A stretch of DNA of 44,728 nt, taken from assembly GCA_964600025.1 (NCBI GenBank), contig CAZRHJ010000011.1:1-44728 (forward strand), in the 5' to 3' direction. Source of the DNA: JADFUS01 sp964600025. GTDB taxonomy: Bacteria > Bacteroidota > Bacteroidia > Bacteroidales > Rikenellaceae. Under the pieces are notes generated by a model. That model made no database searches and had not been told where the DNA came from. It saw only the letters and a program-made list of their open reading frames with translations. The position numbers and the translations under genes were made by a program. This document shows positions 1 through 7,232 of the stretch, in pieces (the stretch's first letter is position 1; each line of letters starts with the position of its first letter).

Positions 1-1
1 T

Positions 2-121
2 TCGACCTTTTTTCGAATTATTTTTACAGTCATTTATCAACTTGCTGATTTACCATTAGTTAGATTGAAAGATTTTTTTGAGGTTTTTGAGGAAAAAGCA
101 AAAAAAAAGAAACAAAACTAA
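2..121 (+). CDS. C-terminal fragment of an unidentified protein (cut by window edge)
   Basis: An open frame enters from the left edge and ends at TAA 119-121, giving 39 residues. The visible part has a hydrophobic stretch followed by an acidic and then lysine-rich tail ending KKKKQN. It is convergent with yidD, whose stop lies 12 bases further on. The fragment is too short to name; a membrane-associated protein is only a guess. The frame is plausible because it stays open to the edge and stops just before the neighbouring gene. Confidence 0.5.
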   Translation, partial: STFFRIIFTVIYQLADLPLVRLKDFFEVFEEKAKKKKQN

Positions 122-133
122 GTTTTATTTCTT

Positions 134-367
134 CTAAGCTGGGTCGTAACCACTGCCACCCCAAGGATTACACCTCAAAATTCTTATGATTGCTTTGTAA
201 GTTCCTTTTATTAATCCATATTTTTTGAGAGCATCTATAGCATACTGCGAACAGGTTGGCGTAAACCTACACGCCGATGGCGTAAAAGGAGAAATACATA
301 ATTGATAAAACCTAATCAACAGAAGAGGTATTAATATTAGTATCTTTTTGAATTTTTCTAATAACAT
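134..367 (-). CDS. yidD: Membrane protein insertion efficiency factor YidD
   Basis: This 77-residue protein has the YidD hallmark: a short hydrophobic/amphipathic N-terminus (residues ~8-25), then the Cys-rich core CRFTPTCSQYAIDALKKYG (residues ~33-51), then RCNPWGGSGYDP near the end. YidD is a small inner-membrane-associated protein thought to help YidC insert membrane proteins. It is the last gene of a leftward operon and its start lies 56 bases inside rnpA, which suggests translational coupling. The rnpA-yidD pairing is widespread in bacteria. No other ATG offers a better start. Identification is firm from the motif and the neighbour. Confidence 0.93.
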   Translation of the reverse strand: MLLEKFKKILILIPLLLIRFYQLCISPFTPSACRFTPTCSQYAIDALKKYGLIKGTYKAIIRILRCNPWGGSGYDPA

Positions 368-746
368 TATGTATTATTTTTTTGATTGATTCATCAACAG
401 TTTCAAAAGAGTTTTCTTCTTTGCCAACATACAAAAATGCCATTTTTATTTTAGTAACACCAAGTTGTTTAAGCTCAACTATAAAATCATTTTTGTGCAA
501 ACGAAACGATTCTTTAATTCTTCTACGCATTTTGTTGCGTCTAACTGCTCTTTTATGATAACGTTTACTAACCGTAAACATTGCTTGAATATCAAAATCT
601 GTTTGGGTATAGCTATCATTATTCAAAACATTATAGCTATAAACACAACGCAAAGGGTATTGAATAAACCCTTTGCCTTGTGAAAAAAGTTCTTCTATAC
701 TTTTTTTATTACGAAGTATCTCTGTTTTACTTAGCGTATTTTGCAT
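312..746 (-). CDS. rnpA: Ribonuclease P protein component
   Basis: This 144-residue basic protein is the protein subunit of RNase P, which assists the catalytic RNA in removing 5' leaders from pre-tRNA. The start of the family is visible (LSKTEILRNKKSIEELFSQG), with the FTVSKRYHKRAVRRNKMRRR segment at residues ~78-97 matching the conserved RNR RNA-binding motif. It is slightly longer than the usual 110-130 residues because of a Ser/Asn/Asp-ending tail. It sits 20 bases downstream of hemD and overlaps yidD by 56 bases. The usual dnaA-rpmH context is absent. Confidence 0.92.
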   Translation of the reverse strand: MQNTLSKTEILRNKKSIEELFSQGKGFIQYPLRCVYSYNVLNNDSYTQTDFDIQAMFTVSKRYHKRAVRRNKMRRRIKESFRLHKNDFIVELKQLGVTKIKMAFLYVGKEENSFETVDESIKKIIHNVIRKIQKDTNINTSSVD

Positions 747-766
747 AGAAAACTATATTATGTTAT

Positions 767-1642
767 TTATTTAGTAGTAGTTTTTTTAACTGTACGTTTA
801 GGTTTAATACTCTTTACCTTGTTCATAACCTCTTGGTTTTGGTTATTAGCCAATTCCATTGCAGTTTGAATATAAGACAAATCAACATCTTCGCCTTTTG
901 ATTTAAATTCGGTTACATACTTAGAAACAGCCATCACCATAGAAGGACAATCGACAGTAGGTGCAAGTGCTACTAAATTAAGCTCAGCCTCTTGGATAGC
1001 CTTAGCAGTATTCATACCAAAAGCAGCAATTTTGATTTTCTTTGCATCATCACCAAAGTTCTCAATTAAAGACTGAACTTCACGAGGAGAATAGAAAACA
1101 AGCATATCATAATTACCAATTTTAACACTATCTTTAAGCTCTACGCTTTCAGTTGTAGAAAGAATTGCTATTTCATATTTCAACTTAGCCTCAGAAAGCA
1201 GTTTTGGAATTTCTGGTTTATGAGGGTCAGACATTGGGACTAAGAAATTATTAGCAGAATGTTTCAATAACAAATCCACTAAATCAATAAATTTGCTTTT
1301 ACCAAAAAACACCTTACGTTTACGATATACAATGTATTTTTGAAGATACAAAGCAATAGCTTCTGACACACAAAAATACATCATAGCCTCAGGAACAGTA
1401 TATCTACTCTCTTCACAAATTCTAAAATAATTATCAACATTATTTTTGCTTGTAAAGATAACTGCTGTATGATTGTTCAAATCAATTCTTTGTTTTCTGA
1501 ACTCTTTAACTGGAACACTTACTGTCTTGATAAAAGGGACAAAATCCAATTTCAACTTGTTCTTATCTACCAACGAAGCAAATGGGGATTTATCAATGGC
1601 CTGAGGTTCAGGCTGGGATATTAATACTTTTTTGATTTCCAA
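767..1642 (-). CDS. hemD: Uroporphyrinogen-III synthase (HemD-like)
   Basis: This 291-residue protein matches the two-domain HemD fold. The N-terminus KKVLISQPEP is typical of the family, residues ~60-70 read AVIFTSKNNVDNYF, and the second lobe has DMLVFYSPREVQSLIENF followed by IAAFGMNTAKAI. HemD closes and isomerises hydroxymethylbilane to uroporphyrinogen III in tetrapyrrole synthesis. HemD sequences are very divergent, so the call rests on these segments and on context: DUF4271-hemD is a recurrent Bacteroidota pair. A lysine-rich tail of about 20 residues (KPKRTVKKTTTK) extends the usual ~250-residue length. No other heme genes are nearby, so it may have a cell-envelope-linked role in this operon. 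Confidence 0.8.
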   Translation of the reverse strand: MEIKKVLISQPEPQAIDKSPFASLVDKNKLKLDFVPFIKTVSVPVKEFRKQRIDLNNHTAVIFTSKNNVDNYFRICEESRYTVPEAMMYFCVSEAIALYLQKYIVYRKRKVFFGKSKFIDLVDLLLKHSANNFLVPMSDPHKPEIPKLLSEAKLKYEIAILSTTESVELKDSVKIGNYDMLVFYSPREVQSLIENFGDDAKKIKIAAFGMNTAKAIQEAELNLVALAPTVDCPSMVMAVSKYVTEFKSKGEDVDLSYIQTAMELANNQNQEVMNKVKSIKPKRTVKKTTTK

Positions 1643-1653
1643 AATAATAAGCG

Positions 1654-2472
1654 TTAAATTAATACTTGTTTATGCCATAGCAGATACCAAATAATTGATA
1701 TTTCTACAAATCTGACGGTGCAAAAGTACAAAATGTATTGGAAAAATAAAACATTTTCTTTATAAAATATTTTTATGATTATAAATGCTGAGTAAAAAAA
1801 TGAAAGAAGATATATAACTGTATAGGCTATTTTTATTTTTTGCAAATCCAATCCAATCAGCAAATTAGCAACAAAAAATAATACTAAAAGTGCAATTATA
1901 TTATACGAAAGGAATACGCCTGTGAGTTTAACAATTTTAGTCAATGCCCTTTTGTAGTTATTGCCAAATATTACATTAAAATGCAACAAAACCATCAACA
2001 ACAGGTGCATCAAAATAAAAATCAATGAATATATCAACATTGAATATCTTTCGTCAAAACAAAAATCACCAAAATATATTTTTGGCTCTACCTCTGCAAA
2101 AAAGATACTAAATAAAAACACATTCAAAACCAGCAATCTAAAATTAGTAGCTTTAAGTGACAATGAGTGTTTTTCCAAAAATCTACGAGTCATATAATCA
2201 CTATTAAGACTCGTCATTATACTCCCTAAATTACTCCTATAATTACGCCAAAGGTCAATAATACAAACCAGAATAATCAATAGATATGAATATTCAACAA
2301 TAGAAGCTACAATATCAAATGCTCCATTAGAAACAACTTGATTAGAAACAGAAAGTTGCGAAGTTAAATTTTCGTAACTAACTGGCACAACAAAAGTAGC
2401 AGATACACTATCTGCAACCTTTACAGATAGCGTATCTACAACATTTATAGAATCTTGAATTAATTTATACAT
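1654..2472 (-). CDS. DUF4271 integral membrane protein
   Basis: This 272-residue protein has a polar N-terminal ~55 residues followed by about six hydrophobic segments (around residues 62-75, 108-125, 143-168, 185-208, 215-238 and 242-266), so it is an inner-membrane protein. Its position directly before hemD (11-base gap) and its length match the DUF4271 family of Bacteroidota, whose function is unknown. The N-terminus repeats VDTLSVKVADSV-type Ser/Val-rich sequence rather than a classical signal peptide. The call comes from topology and neighbourhood; no catalytic motif is visible. Confidence 0.7.
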   Translation of the reverse strand: MYKLIQDSINVVDTLSVKVADSVSATFVVPVSYENLTSQLSVSNQVVSNGAFDIVASIVEYSYLLIILVCIIDLWRNYRSNLGSIMTSLNSDYMTRRFLEKHSLSLKATNFRLLVLNVFLFSIFFAEVEPKIYFGDFCFDERYSMLIYSLIFILMHLLLMVLLHFNVIFGNNYKRALTKIVKLTGVFLSYNIIALLVLFFVANLLIGLDLQKIKIAYTVIYLLSFFYSAFIIIKIFYKENVLFFQYILYFCTVRFVEISIIWYLLWHKQVLI

Positions 2473-2489
2473 TTCTCTTTCTATGTATA

Positions 2490-3005
2490 CTATTCTTTAT
2501 ACCAATTAGAGTACATCAAATAATCATTTGCAGTACGTTGCACAATATCACGAGCTTGTTCTGGTTCAATTTCTTTGATTTTTTTGGCAGGGACACCACC
2601 ATAAATAGAGTTAGGCTCTACTACCGTACCTGTCAAAACCAAAGCATTTGCAGCAATAATAGACCCAGTACCTACAACCGCATTATCAAGCACAACAGCC
2701 CCCATACCTACAAGCACATTATCTTCGATTTTAGCACCGTGAATAATTGCATTATGCCCAATAGAAACATTATTACCAATCTCTGTTACAGAACGTTTAT
2801 AAAGAGTATGCACCACAGCTCCGTCTTGAATATTAACACGATTTCCAATACGAATAGAATTCACATCTCCACGCAATACTGCGTTAAACCATATGCTACA
2901 TTCTTTACCCATCACAACATCACCAATGACTGTTGCATTTTCGGATAAATAACAATCCTCTCCTATCTGTGGAGTAATTCCGTTAAGTGTTTTAATTAAT
3001 GCCAT
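2490..3005 (-). CDS. Gamma-carbonic anhydrase family / hexapeptide-repeat protein
   Basis: This 171-residue protein is a left-handed beta-helix of hexapeptide repeats: ENATVIGDVVMGKECSIWFN, then NIQDGAVVHT, then VSIGHNAIIHGAKI. The three metal-binding His of the gamma-CA (YrdA/CaiE-like) family are recognisable in VVHT, GHNAIIHG. Family members form trimers with metal at subunit interfaces, but many lack measurable carbonic anhydrase activity, so the substrate is open. It sits 11 bases after mazG and 17 before the DUF4271 gene in a housekeeping operon. Length and start are standard for the family. Confidence 0.88.
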   Translation of the reverse strand: MALIKTLNGITPQIGEDCYLSENATVIGDVVMGKECSIWFNAVLRGDVNSIRIGNRVNIQDGAVVHTLYKRSVTEIGNNVSIGHNAIIHGAKIEDNVLVGMGAVVLDNAVVGTGSIIAANALVLTGTVVEPNSIYGGVPAKKIKEIEPEQARDIVQRTANDYLMYSNWYKE

Positions 3006-3016
3006 AATATTTATAA

Positions 3017-3805
3017 TTATTTTTTATTTTTAAGTTCATTTTTAGCCTCAACCCAAAGCTTATCCATTTCGCTCAAAGACATCTTCTCTATTTCCAAACC
3101 ATTTTGTAGGGATTTGCTCTCCATAAGTTCAAAACGTCGAATAAACTTGTCGTTACATTTAGCCAAAGCCGTTTCGGGCGACACTCCATACAATCTGCAC
3201 GCATTGACAACCGAAAACAACAAATCACCAAATTCTTCTTCGATAGCTTGGGGATTATTTTCACCAACTGCCTCTCTAACCTCCAAAAGTTCTTCGTTTA
3301 CTTTTTCCCAAACATCTTCACGTTTTTCCCAATCAAAGCCAACTTTTGCAACTTTCTTTTGAATTTTTTCGGCTCGTGAAATTGCAGGTAATGAAACTGG
3401 CACACCACTCAAAACTGTTTTTCGGCTTTCGCCTTTTTCTATTTTTTTAAGTTTTTCCCAATTATTCAACACCTCTTCGGCAGTGTCAGCTTTTACGTCA
3501 GAGAAAATATGTGGGTGTCTAAATTTCAGTTTTTCTACCTCAGCATTTGCCACATCAGCAATATCAAACAATCCTTCTTCCTCAGCTATTTTCGCATAAA
3601 AGAGTATATGCAAGAACAAATCCCCCAACTCCTCTTTTAGGTTTTGAGCATCTTGTTTGTCTATCGCATCACACAACTCAAAACACTCCTCTATGGTCAT
3701 ATTTCTAAGTGTCTGGATAGTTTGTTTTCTATCCCACGGACATTGCACTCGAAGTATATCCAATACCTCTATAAATTCTTTTATGCTTTCAAGTTTATTT
3801 TTCAT
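3017..3805 (-). CDS. mazG: Nucleoside triphosphate pyrophosphohydrolase MazG
   Basis: This 262-residue protein has two MazG domains. The first carries RVQCPWDRKQT (~residue 20) and the acidic metal site EECFELCDAID...EELGDLFLHILF; the second carries EELLEVREAV...EEFGDLLFSVVNACR (~residues 170-200). MazG hydrolyses (d)NTPs to monophosphates plus pyrophosphate, a housecleaning role that can also affect nucleotide alarmones. The length is typical for the full tandem-domain form. It lies 10 bases after the M28 peptidase gene and is probably co-transcribed. Confidence 0.95.
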   Translation of the reverse strand: MKNKLESIKEFIEVLDILRVQCPWDRKQTIQTLRNMTIEECFELCDAIDKQDAQNLKEELGDLFLHILFYAKIAEEEGLFDIADVANAEVEKLKFRHPHIFSDVKADTAEEVLNNWEKLKKIEKGESRKTVLSGVPVSLPAISRAEKIQKKVAKVGFDWEKREDVWEKVNEELLEVREAVGENNPQAIEEEFGDLLFSVVNACRLYGVSPETALAKCNDKFIRRFELMESKSLQNGLEIEKMSLSEMDKLWVEAKNELKNKK

Positions 3806-3815
3806 TTTCAGAAAC

Positions 3816-4766
3816 TTACATTAATTCTGGCAATTTGTCTTGCGACATAATTTTAGAAAAATATCTATAAACATAGTTAGTAACTTTTTCGTGTCCTTCC
3901 CAATTAATCGAATTCAAATCGTCTTGTGGCACGTGGTAGTAAACCACACCCATAGTAGCAAAACACACAATAGGAGTATTATTTTTGTAGAAAGGAATAT
4001 GGTCAGAGCCGTGGAAAGTTGAATTATTTTTTACAAAAATCAGACCATCTGAATCCACATTTTCAAAAGTTTTTGTCATATCGTGGCTATCTTTACCCAA
4101 AACCTCAACAGAATCTCCTCTCAAAGTTCCAGTCATTTCAAAATTAATCATATAGCCAATATCAATACTGTCTGCATTAAATTTCTCTACCAAGGCTTTT
4201 GAACCTAACAGACCTAATTCTTCTGCTCCAAACAATGCAACTACAAGATTGTGTTTACTCTCATTTTCATCGAACATACGTGCCAATTCCAAAGTAGTAG
4301 AAACACCTGTTGCATTATCGTTTGCACCTCTAAAAATATCGCCTTTTTTGAAACCTTGATTTTCGCTATCTATTTTTGCAACTCCCATATGGTCATAATG
4401 AGCACCAATCAACACATTTTCTTTTGCGTTTTTAGCTCTTTTAATCATCACAACATTATATGTTTTGTTCGTGATTGAATCTCCGTAAATTTTGTAAGCA
4501 CGAGATAGTTTTTCGGGAAGTTCAAACTCCACCAAAGCCCCGCTTTCGAACAATGGTTCATAACCATAAGAAACAAGTTTCTGCTCCAAATATTGAGCAG
4601 TTTTTAGGTCATAACCACTACCAGCCAATCTACCTCTTAGCGAATCAGAGGCAAGAACCTCCACAACCTCACGAAGATTTGCCGAACTAATTGTTTTAAC
4701 TGTTTTAGTGTTTGCCGAACAAGACATCAGCAACAATGATAATAATAGTAAATTTATTTTTTTCAT
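3816..4766 (-). CDS. M28 family zinc aminopeptidase, lipoprotein
   Basis: This 316-residue protein starts with a lipoprotein signal (MKKINLLLLSLLLMSCSAN, acylated Cys at residue 16). The M28 metal site is complete: GAHYDHMG (His and Asp region, ~residues 142-149), GANDNATG (bridging Asp), EELGLLGS (catalytic Glu pair), and FHGSDHIPF (C-terminal His ligand). The family removes N-terminal residues from peptides. The protein is probably exported and lipid-anchored in the envelope. It is the first gene of the leftward operon ending with yidD, preceded by a -7 element at 4790-4797. The exact peptide substrate cannot be told from sequence. Confidence 0.9.
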   Translation of the reverse strand: MKKINLLLLSLLLMSCSANTKTVKTISSANLREVVEVLASDSLRGRLAGSGYDLKTAQYLEQKLVSYGYEPLFESGALVEFELPEKLSRAYKIYGDSITNKTYNVVMIKRAKNAKENVLIGAHYDHMGVAKIDSENQGFKKGDIFRGANDNATGVSTTLELARMFDENESKHNLVVALFGAEELGLLGSKALVEKFNADSIDIGYMINFEMTGTLRGDSVEVLGKDSHDMTKTFENVDSDGLIFVKNNSTFHGSDHIPFYKNNTPIVCFATMGVVYYHVPQDDLNSINWEGHEKVTNYVYRYFSKIMSQDKLPELM

Positions 4767-4789
4767 TTTTTAATTTTTTATAAACTGCA

Positions 4790-4797
4790 CAAAGGTA
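4790..4797 (-). promoter_or_regulatory. Putative -7 element of the M28-mazG-hemD-rnpA operon
   Basis: The leftward strand reads TACCTTTG here, a full match to the Bacteroidota -7 consensus TAnnTTTG, 24 bases before the ATG. No clear TTTG lies 19-21 bases upstream, so the -33 half is weak. Confidence 0.5.
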
Positions 4798-4914
4798 CAA
4801 AAATAATTATAAAAACAGAATATCCATTAAAAAACAAAAAATATGGCTTTTAATAATATAAAATATCAATTTAATTTTATATCTTTACGAAAATTTTAAA
4901 ATCCATAAAAAAAT

Positions 4915-6408
4915 ATGACACTAAGCACTGAATTATTTTTATTAGGTCTGTCGAGCTTATTTTTCATAAGTATTTTGGCTGGTAAAGCAAGTTACAAATT
5001 TGGAGTTCCTACATTGTTACTTTTCCTTGCAGTTGGTATGCTTTTCGGTTCTGACGGATTTGGTATTGAATTTTACGACTACACAGAAGCACAAACCATT
5101 GGCACAATAGCCCTGTGCATAATCCTATTTTCAGGGGGATTAGACACCAAAATTTCCGATATTAAACCTATTTTAAAAGAAGGCATAACGCTATCAACTA
5201 TTGGCATTATACTCACCACATTTATTGGCGGAACACTTATTTGGCTAATATCTGGACAATTCATTCCAGAATTTAATTTAGATTTCAAAACATCTATACT
5301 CTTAGCAGCCATAATGTCTTCCACAGACTCTGCATCAGTATTTTCCATACTTAGGTCAAAAAAATCCAACTTACGCAACAAGATAGGCCCCACACTGGAA
5401 TTAGAAAGTGGAAGTAACGACCCTGTTGCATATATCATAGTTCTGACACTCATAAGCATAATAAATATGGGTAGCGACGTGAGCTACACCTCTGCCGTAA
5501 TAGACCTAATTCTTCAATTAACAATAGGTACAGCTATTGGTTTTTTACTTGGCAAATATGCTGTTCATATTTTCAACAAAATCAATCTAAACAATCAATC
5601 CCTATACCCTATACTACTATTCACTTTTGCAATTTTTATATTTTCGATTACTTACTACCTAAAAGGCAATAGCTACCTCGCAGTATATATTGGTGGACTT
5701 GTAATGGGAAATTCAAGATTTGTACAAAAACGCACATCTATTAATTTTTTTGATGGAATGGCGTGGATGAGTCAGCTTATAATGTTCCTTACATTAGGGC
5801 TACTTGTAAATCCTCACGAATTAGTACCCGTAGCAGCTGCTGCAATTCTAATTAGCGTATTATTAATTTTGATAACTCGTCCACTTGCAGTACTTATAAG
5901 CCTTTTGCCATTCAAAAGATTTAAACTAAAAGAGCGACTATATATTTCTTGGGTAGGACTTAAAGGTGCAGTTCCGATTATATTTGCAATATTGGCACTT
6001 AACGCAGAAATTCCAAATGCACGCACAATATTTAATATAGTATTTTTCTGTGCTTTAATATCTCTACTCGTACAAGGCACAACAGTAGCAAAAATGGCAG
6101 AATGGTTAAATCTTTTTGATGATAGCGAATCTCCAAAAGATTTAAAATCGTTTGATATAGATTTTTCTGACGAGATACAGTCAATAAAAGCCGAAATTCT
6201 ATTAACAGAAGAATCCTTACAACACGGCAACAGATTGATAGATATTGACTTGCCAGTACAAACTCTTGCAATTATGGTCAAACGTGGAGATAAATACTTC
6301 ATACCACGAGGCAAAACAAAATTAGAAGTAGGAGATGTTTTGCTAATTCTCTCTGACACAAAATACGCTTTACAAGAAACTAAGAGCAAATTTAACGTTC
6401 AAGAATAA
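4915..6408 (+). CDS. Potassium/proton (CPA1-type) antiporter with RCK_C domain
   Basis: This 497-residue protein has about 12 hydrophobic segments in residues 5-400, with the CPA1 features GGLDTKISD (~residue 78), the paired acidic ion-binding region ELESGSNDPVAY (~residues 163-174), and WVGLKGAVPI (~residue 346). A cytosolic tail (residues ~420-497) ends in a TrkA-C/RCK_C-like domain (VKRGDKYFIPRGKTKLEVGD). This matches NhaP2/CvrA-type K+(Na+)/H+ antiporters that control cytoplasmic pH and potassium, with the RCK_C domain as a likely ligand sensor. It is transcribed alone, divergently from the M28 operon. Ion preference is inferred from the family. Confidence 0.88.
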   Translation: MTLSTELFLLGLSSLFFISILAGKASYKFGVPTLLLFLAVGMLFGSDGFGIEFYDYTEAQTIGTIALCIILFSGGLDTKISDIKPILKEGITLSTIGIILTTFIGGTLIWLISGQFIPEFNLDFKTSILLAAIMSSTDSASVFSILRSKKSNLRNKIGPTLELESGSNDPVAYIIVLTLISIINMGSDVSYTSAVIDLILQLTIGTAIGFLLGKYAVHIFNKINLNNQSLYPILLFTFAIFIFSITYYLKGNSYLAVYIGGLVMGNSRFVQKRTSINFFDGMAWMSQLIMFLTLGLLVNPHELVPVAAAAILISVLLILITRPLAVLISLLPFKRFKLKERLYISWVGLKGAVPIIFAILALNAEIPNARTIFNIVFFCALISLLVQGTTVAKMAEWLNLFDDSESPKDLKSFDIDFSDEIQSIKAEILLTEESLQHGNRLIDIDLPVQTLAIMVKRGDKYFIPRGKTKLEVGDVLLILSDTKYALQETKSKFNVQE

Positions 6409-6451
6409 AAAAAATTATTGCTGCCGAGTAAAAATTTTACAAGTTCCCAAT

Positions 6452-6547
6452 AAACTCATATCTCTTAGGCTATTTTGCATATATAACGTAGCGTACTGGC
6501 GTACGTGAGTTATGAGCATCGGTGAAATAGACAAGATAGGCGAGTTT
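6452..6547 (-). repeat. Intergenic hairpin repeat, single copy (opposite orientation to the 15.4-kb array)
   Basis: Read on the minus strand, this ~96-nt unit matches the 15415-15514 unit: AAACTCGCCTATCTTGTC at one end, CTCACGTACGCCAGTACG in the middle, and AGCCTAAGAGATATGAGTTT at the other. The unit is an imperfect inverted repeat and can fold into one long hairpin. It lies just after the antiporter gene. Confidence 0.85.
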
Positions 6548-6641
6548 CGTTTTTAGCGGACAGTACTTAAAAAAAATCTCCACTATAAAAATTTTACAGT
6601 GGAGAAAACTTAAAATATCAACAAATAATGTTTTACAATAT

Positions 6642-6818
6642 TTATTTTTTAATATCGTAAAAACAACGCTTCGGAGAATATACCTTCTCCTCTACTACTA
6701 ACTTTTTAATCAATTTATCAATTTCTTTTTTCTCAATTCCAGTAGCTACTGCAATTTCAGCAGATTTCATAGCTTGTGCATTCTTAGTTAATGCTTCAAT
6801 AATTTTATTTTCACTCAT
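6642..6818 (-). CDS. Small (58 aa) winged-helix/HTH-like protein
   Basis: A complete 58-codon frame runs from ATG (6816-6818) to TAA (6642-6644). It begins MSENKIIEALTKNAQA and contains a helix-turn-helix-like stretch (KSAEIAVATGIEKKEIDKLI, residues ~18-37) followed by a possible two-strand wing (EEKVYSPKRCFYDIKK). Small one-domain winged helices of this shape usually bind nucleic acid, but no specific family is recognised. It is flanked on both sides by copies of the intergenic hairpin repeat. A -7-like TATATTTG sits at 6849-6856 on the same strand. Codon usage looks like that of neighbouring genes, which supports a real gene. Function is unknown. Confidence 0.68.
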   Translation of the reverse strand: MSENKIIEALTKNAQAMKSAEIAVATGIEKKEIDKLIKKLVVEEKVYSPKRCFYDIKK

Positions 6819-6848
6819 AGTTATATATTTATAATTTTTTTACGTTTA

Positions 6849-6856
6849 CAAATATA
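6849..6856 (-). promoter_or_regulatory. Putative -7 element for the 58-aa HTH-like gene
   Basis: The minus strand reads TATATTTG, a full match to TAnnTTTG, 30 bases before the ATG. No good -33 element is seen at the expected spacing. Confidence 0.45.
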
Positions 6857-6943
6857 CGAATAAAAAACATAAGTTGTTATAAAATTTTATTATACAAACA
6901 TACGTTTAAACTATAATCAGTTATAGTATTGTTCGCTAAAACG

Positions 6944-7055
6944 AAACTCGCCTATTTGGTATATTTTGCAGATACTATGGCTTTTCACACTACATCAATC
7001 CTAAGATATCCGAACACATTAGTAGCTTGTATAACTTCTGAAAGATAAAAATTTT
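6944..7055 (+). repeat. Degenerate copy of the intergenic hairpin repeat
   Basis: The segment starts GAAACTCGCCTATTTGGTAT, carries CCTAAGATATCCGA, and ends with AGCTTGTATAACTTCTGAAA, matching the ends and the linker of the 15.4-kb units. The middle has diverged (no GTAC..GTAC core), so this copy looks decayed. The stretch 6819-7232 holds this copy, two promoter elements and no gene. Confidence 0.65.
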
Positions 7056-7095
7056 GTGAAAATTTTCTTAATTTCCTAAAATTTTATTAAAAATA

Positions 7096-7127
7096 TTTGG
7101 ATAGTAAAAAAATAACGCATATATTTG
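7096..7127 (+). promoter_or_regulatory. Promoter of the M16 peptidase gene
   Basis: TTTG (7096-7099) and TATATTTG (7120-7127) are separated by 20 bases, an excellent match to the Bacteroidota -33/-7 promoter. This predicts a ~100-base leader before the ATG at 7233. Confidence 0.75.
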
Positions 7128-7232
7128 CAGTGTATTATTGATGTAATACACTAATCGTAAAAAAATATTTTTGTAAAACCAAAGATTATTATAATTTTGT
7201 AAAACAAATTAATTTTTTAATATTAATAAGAA

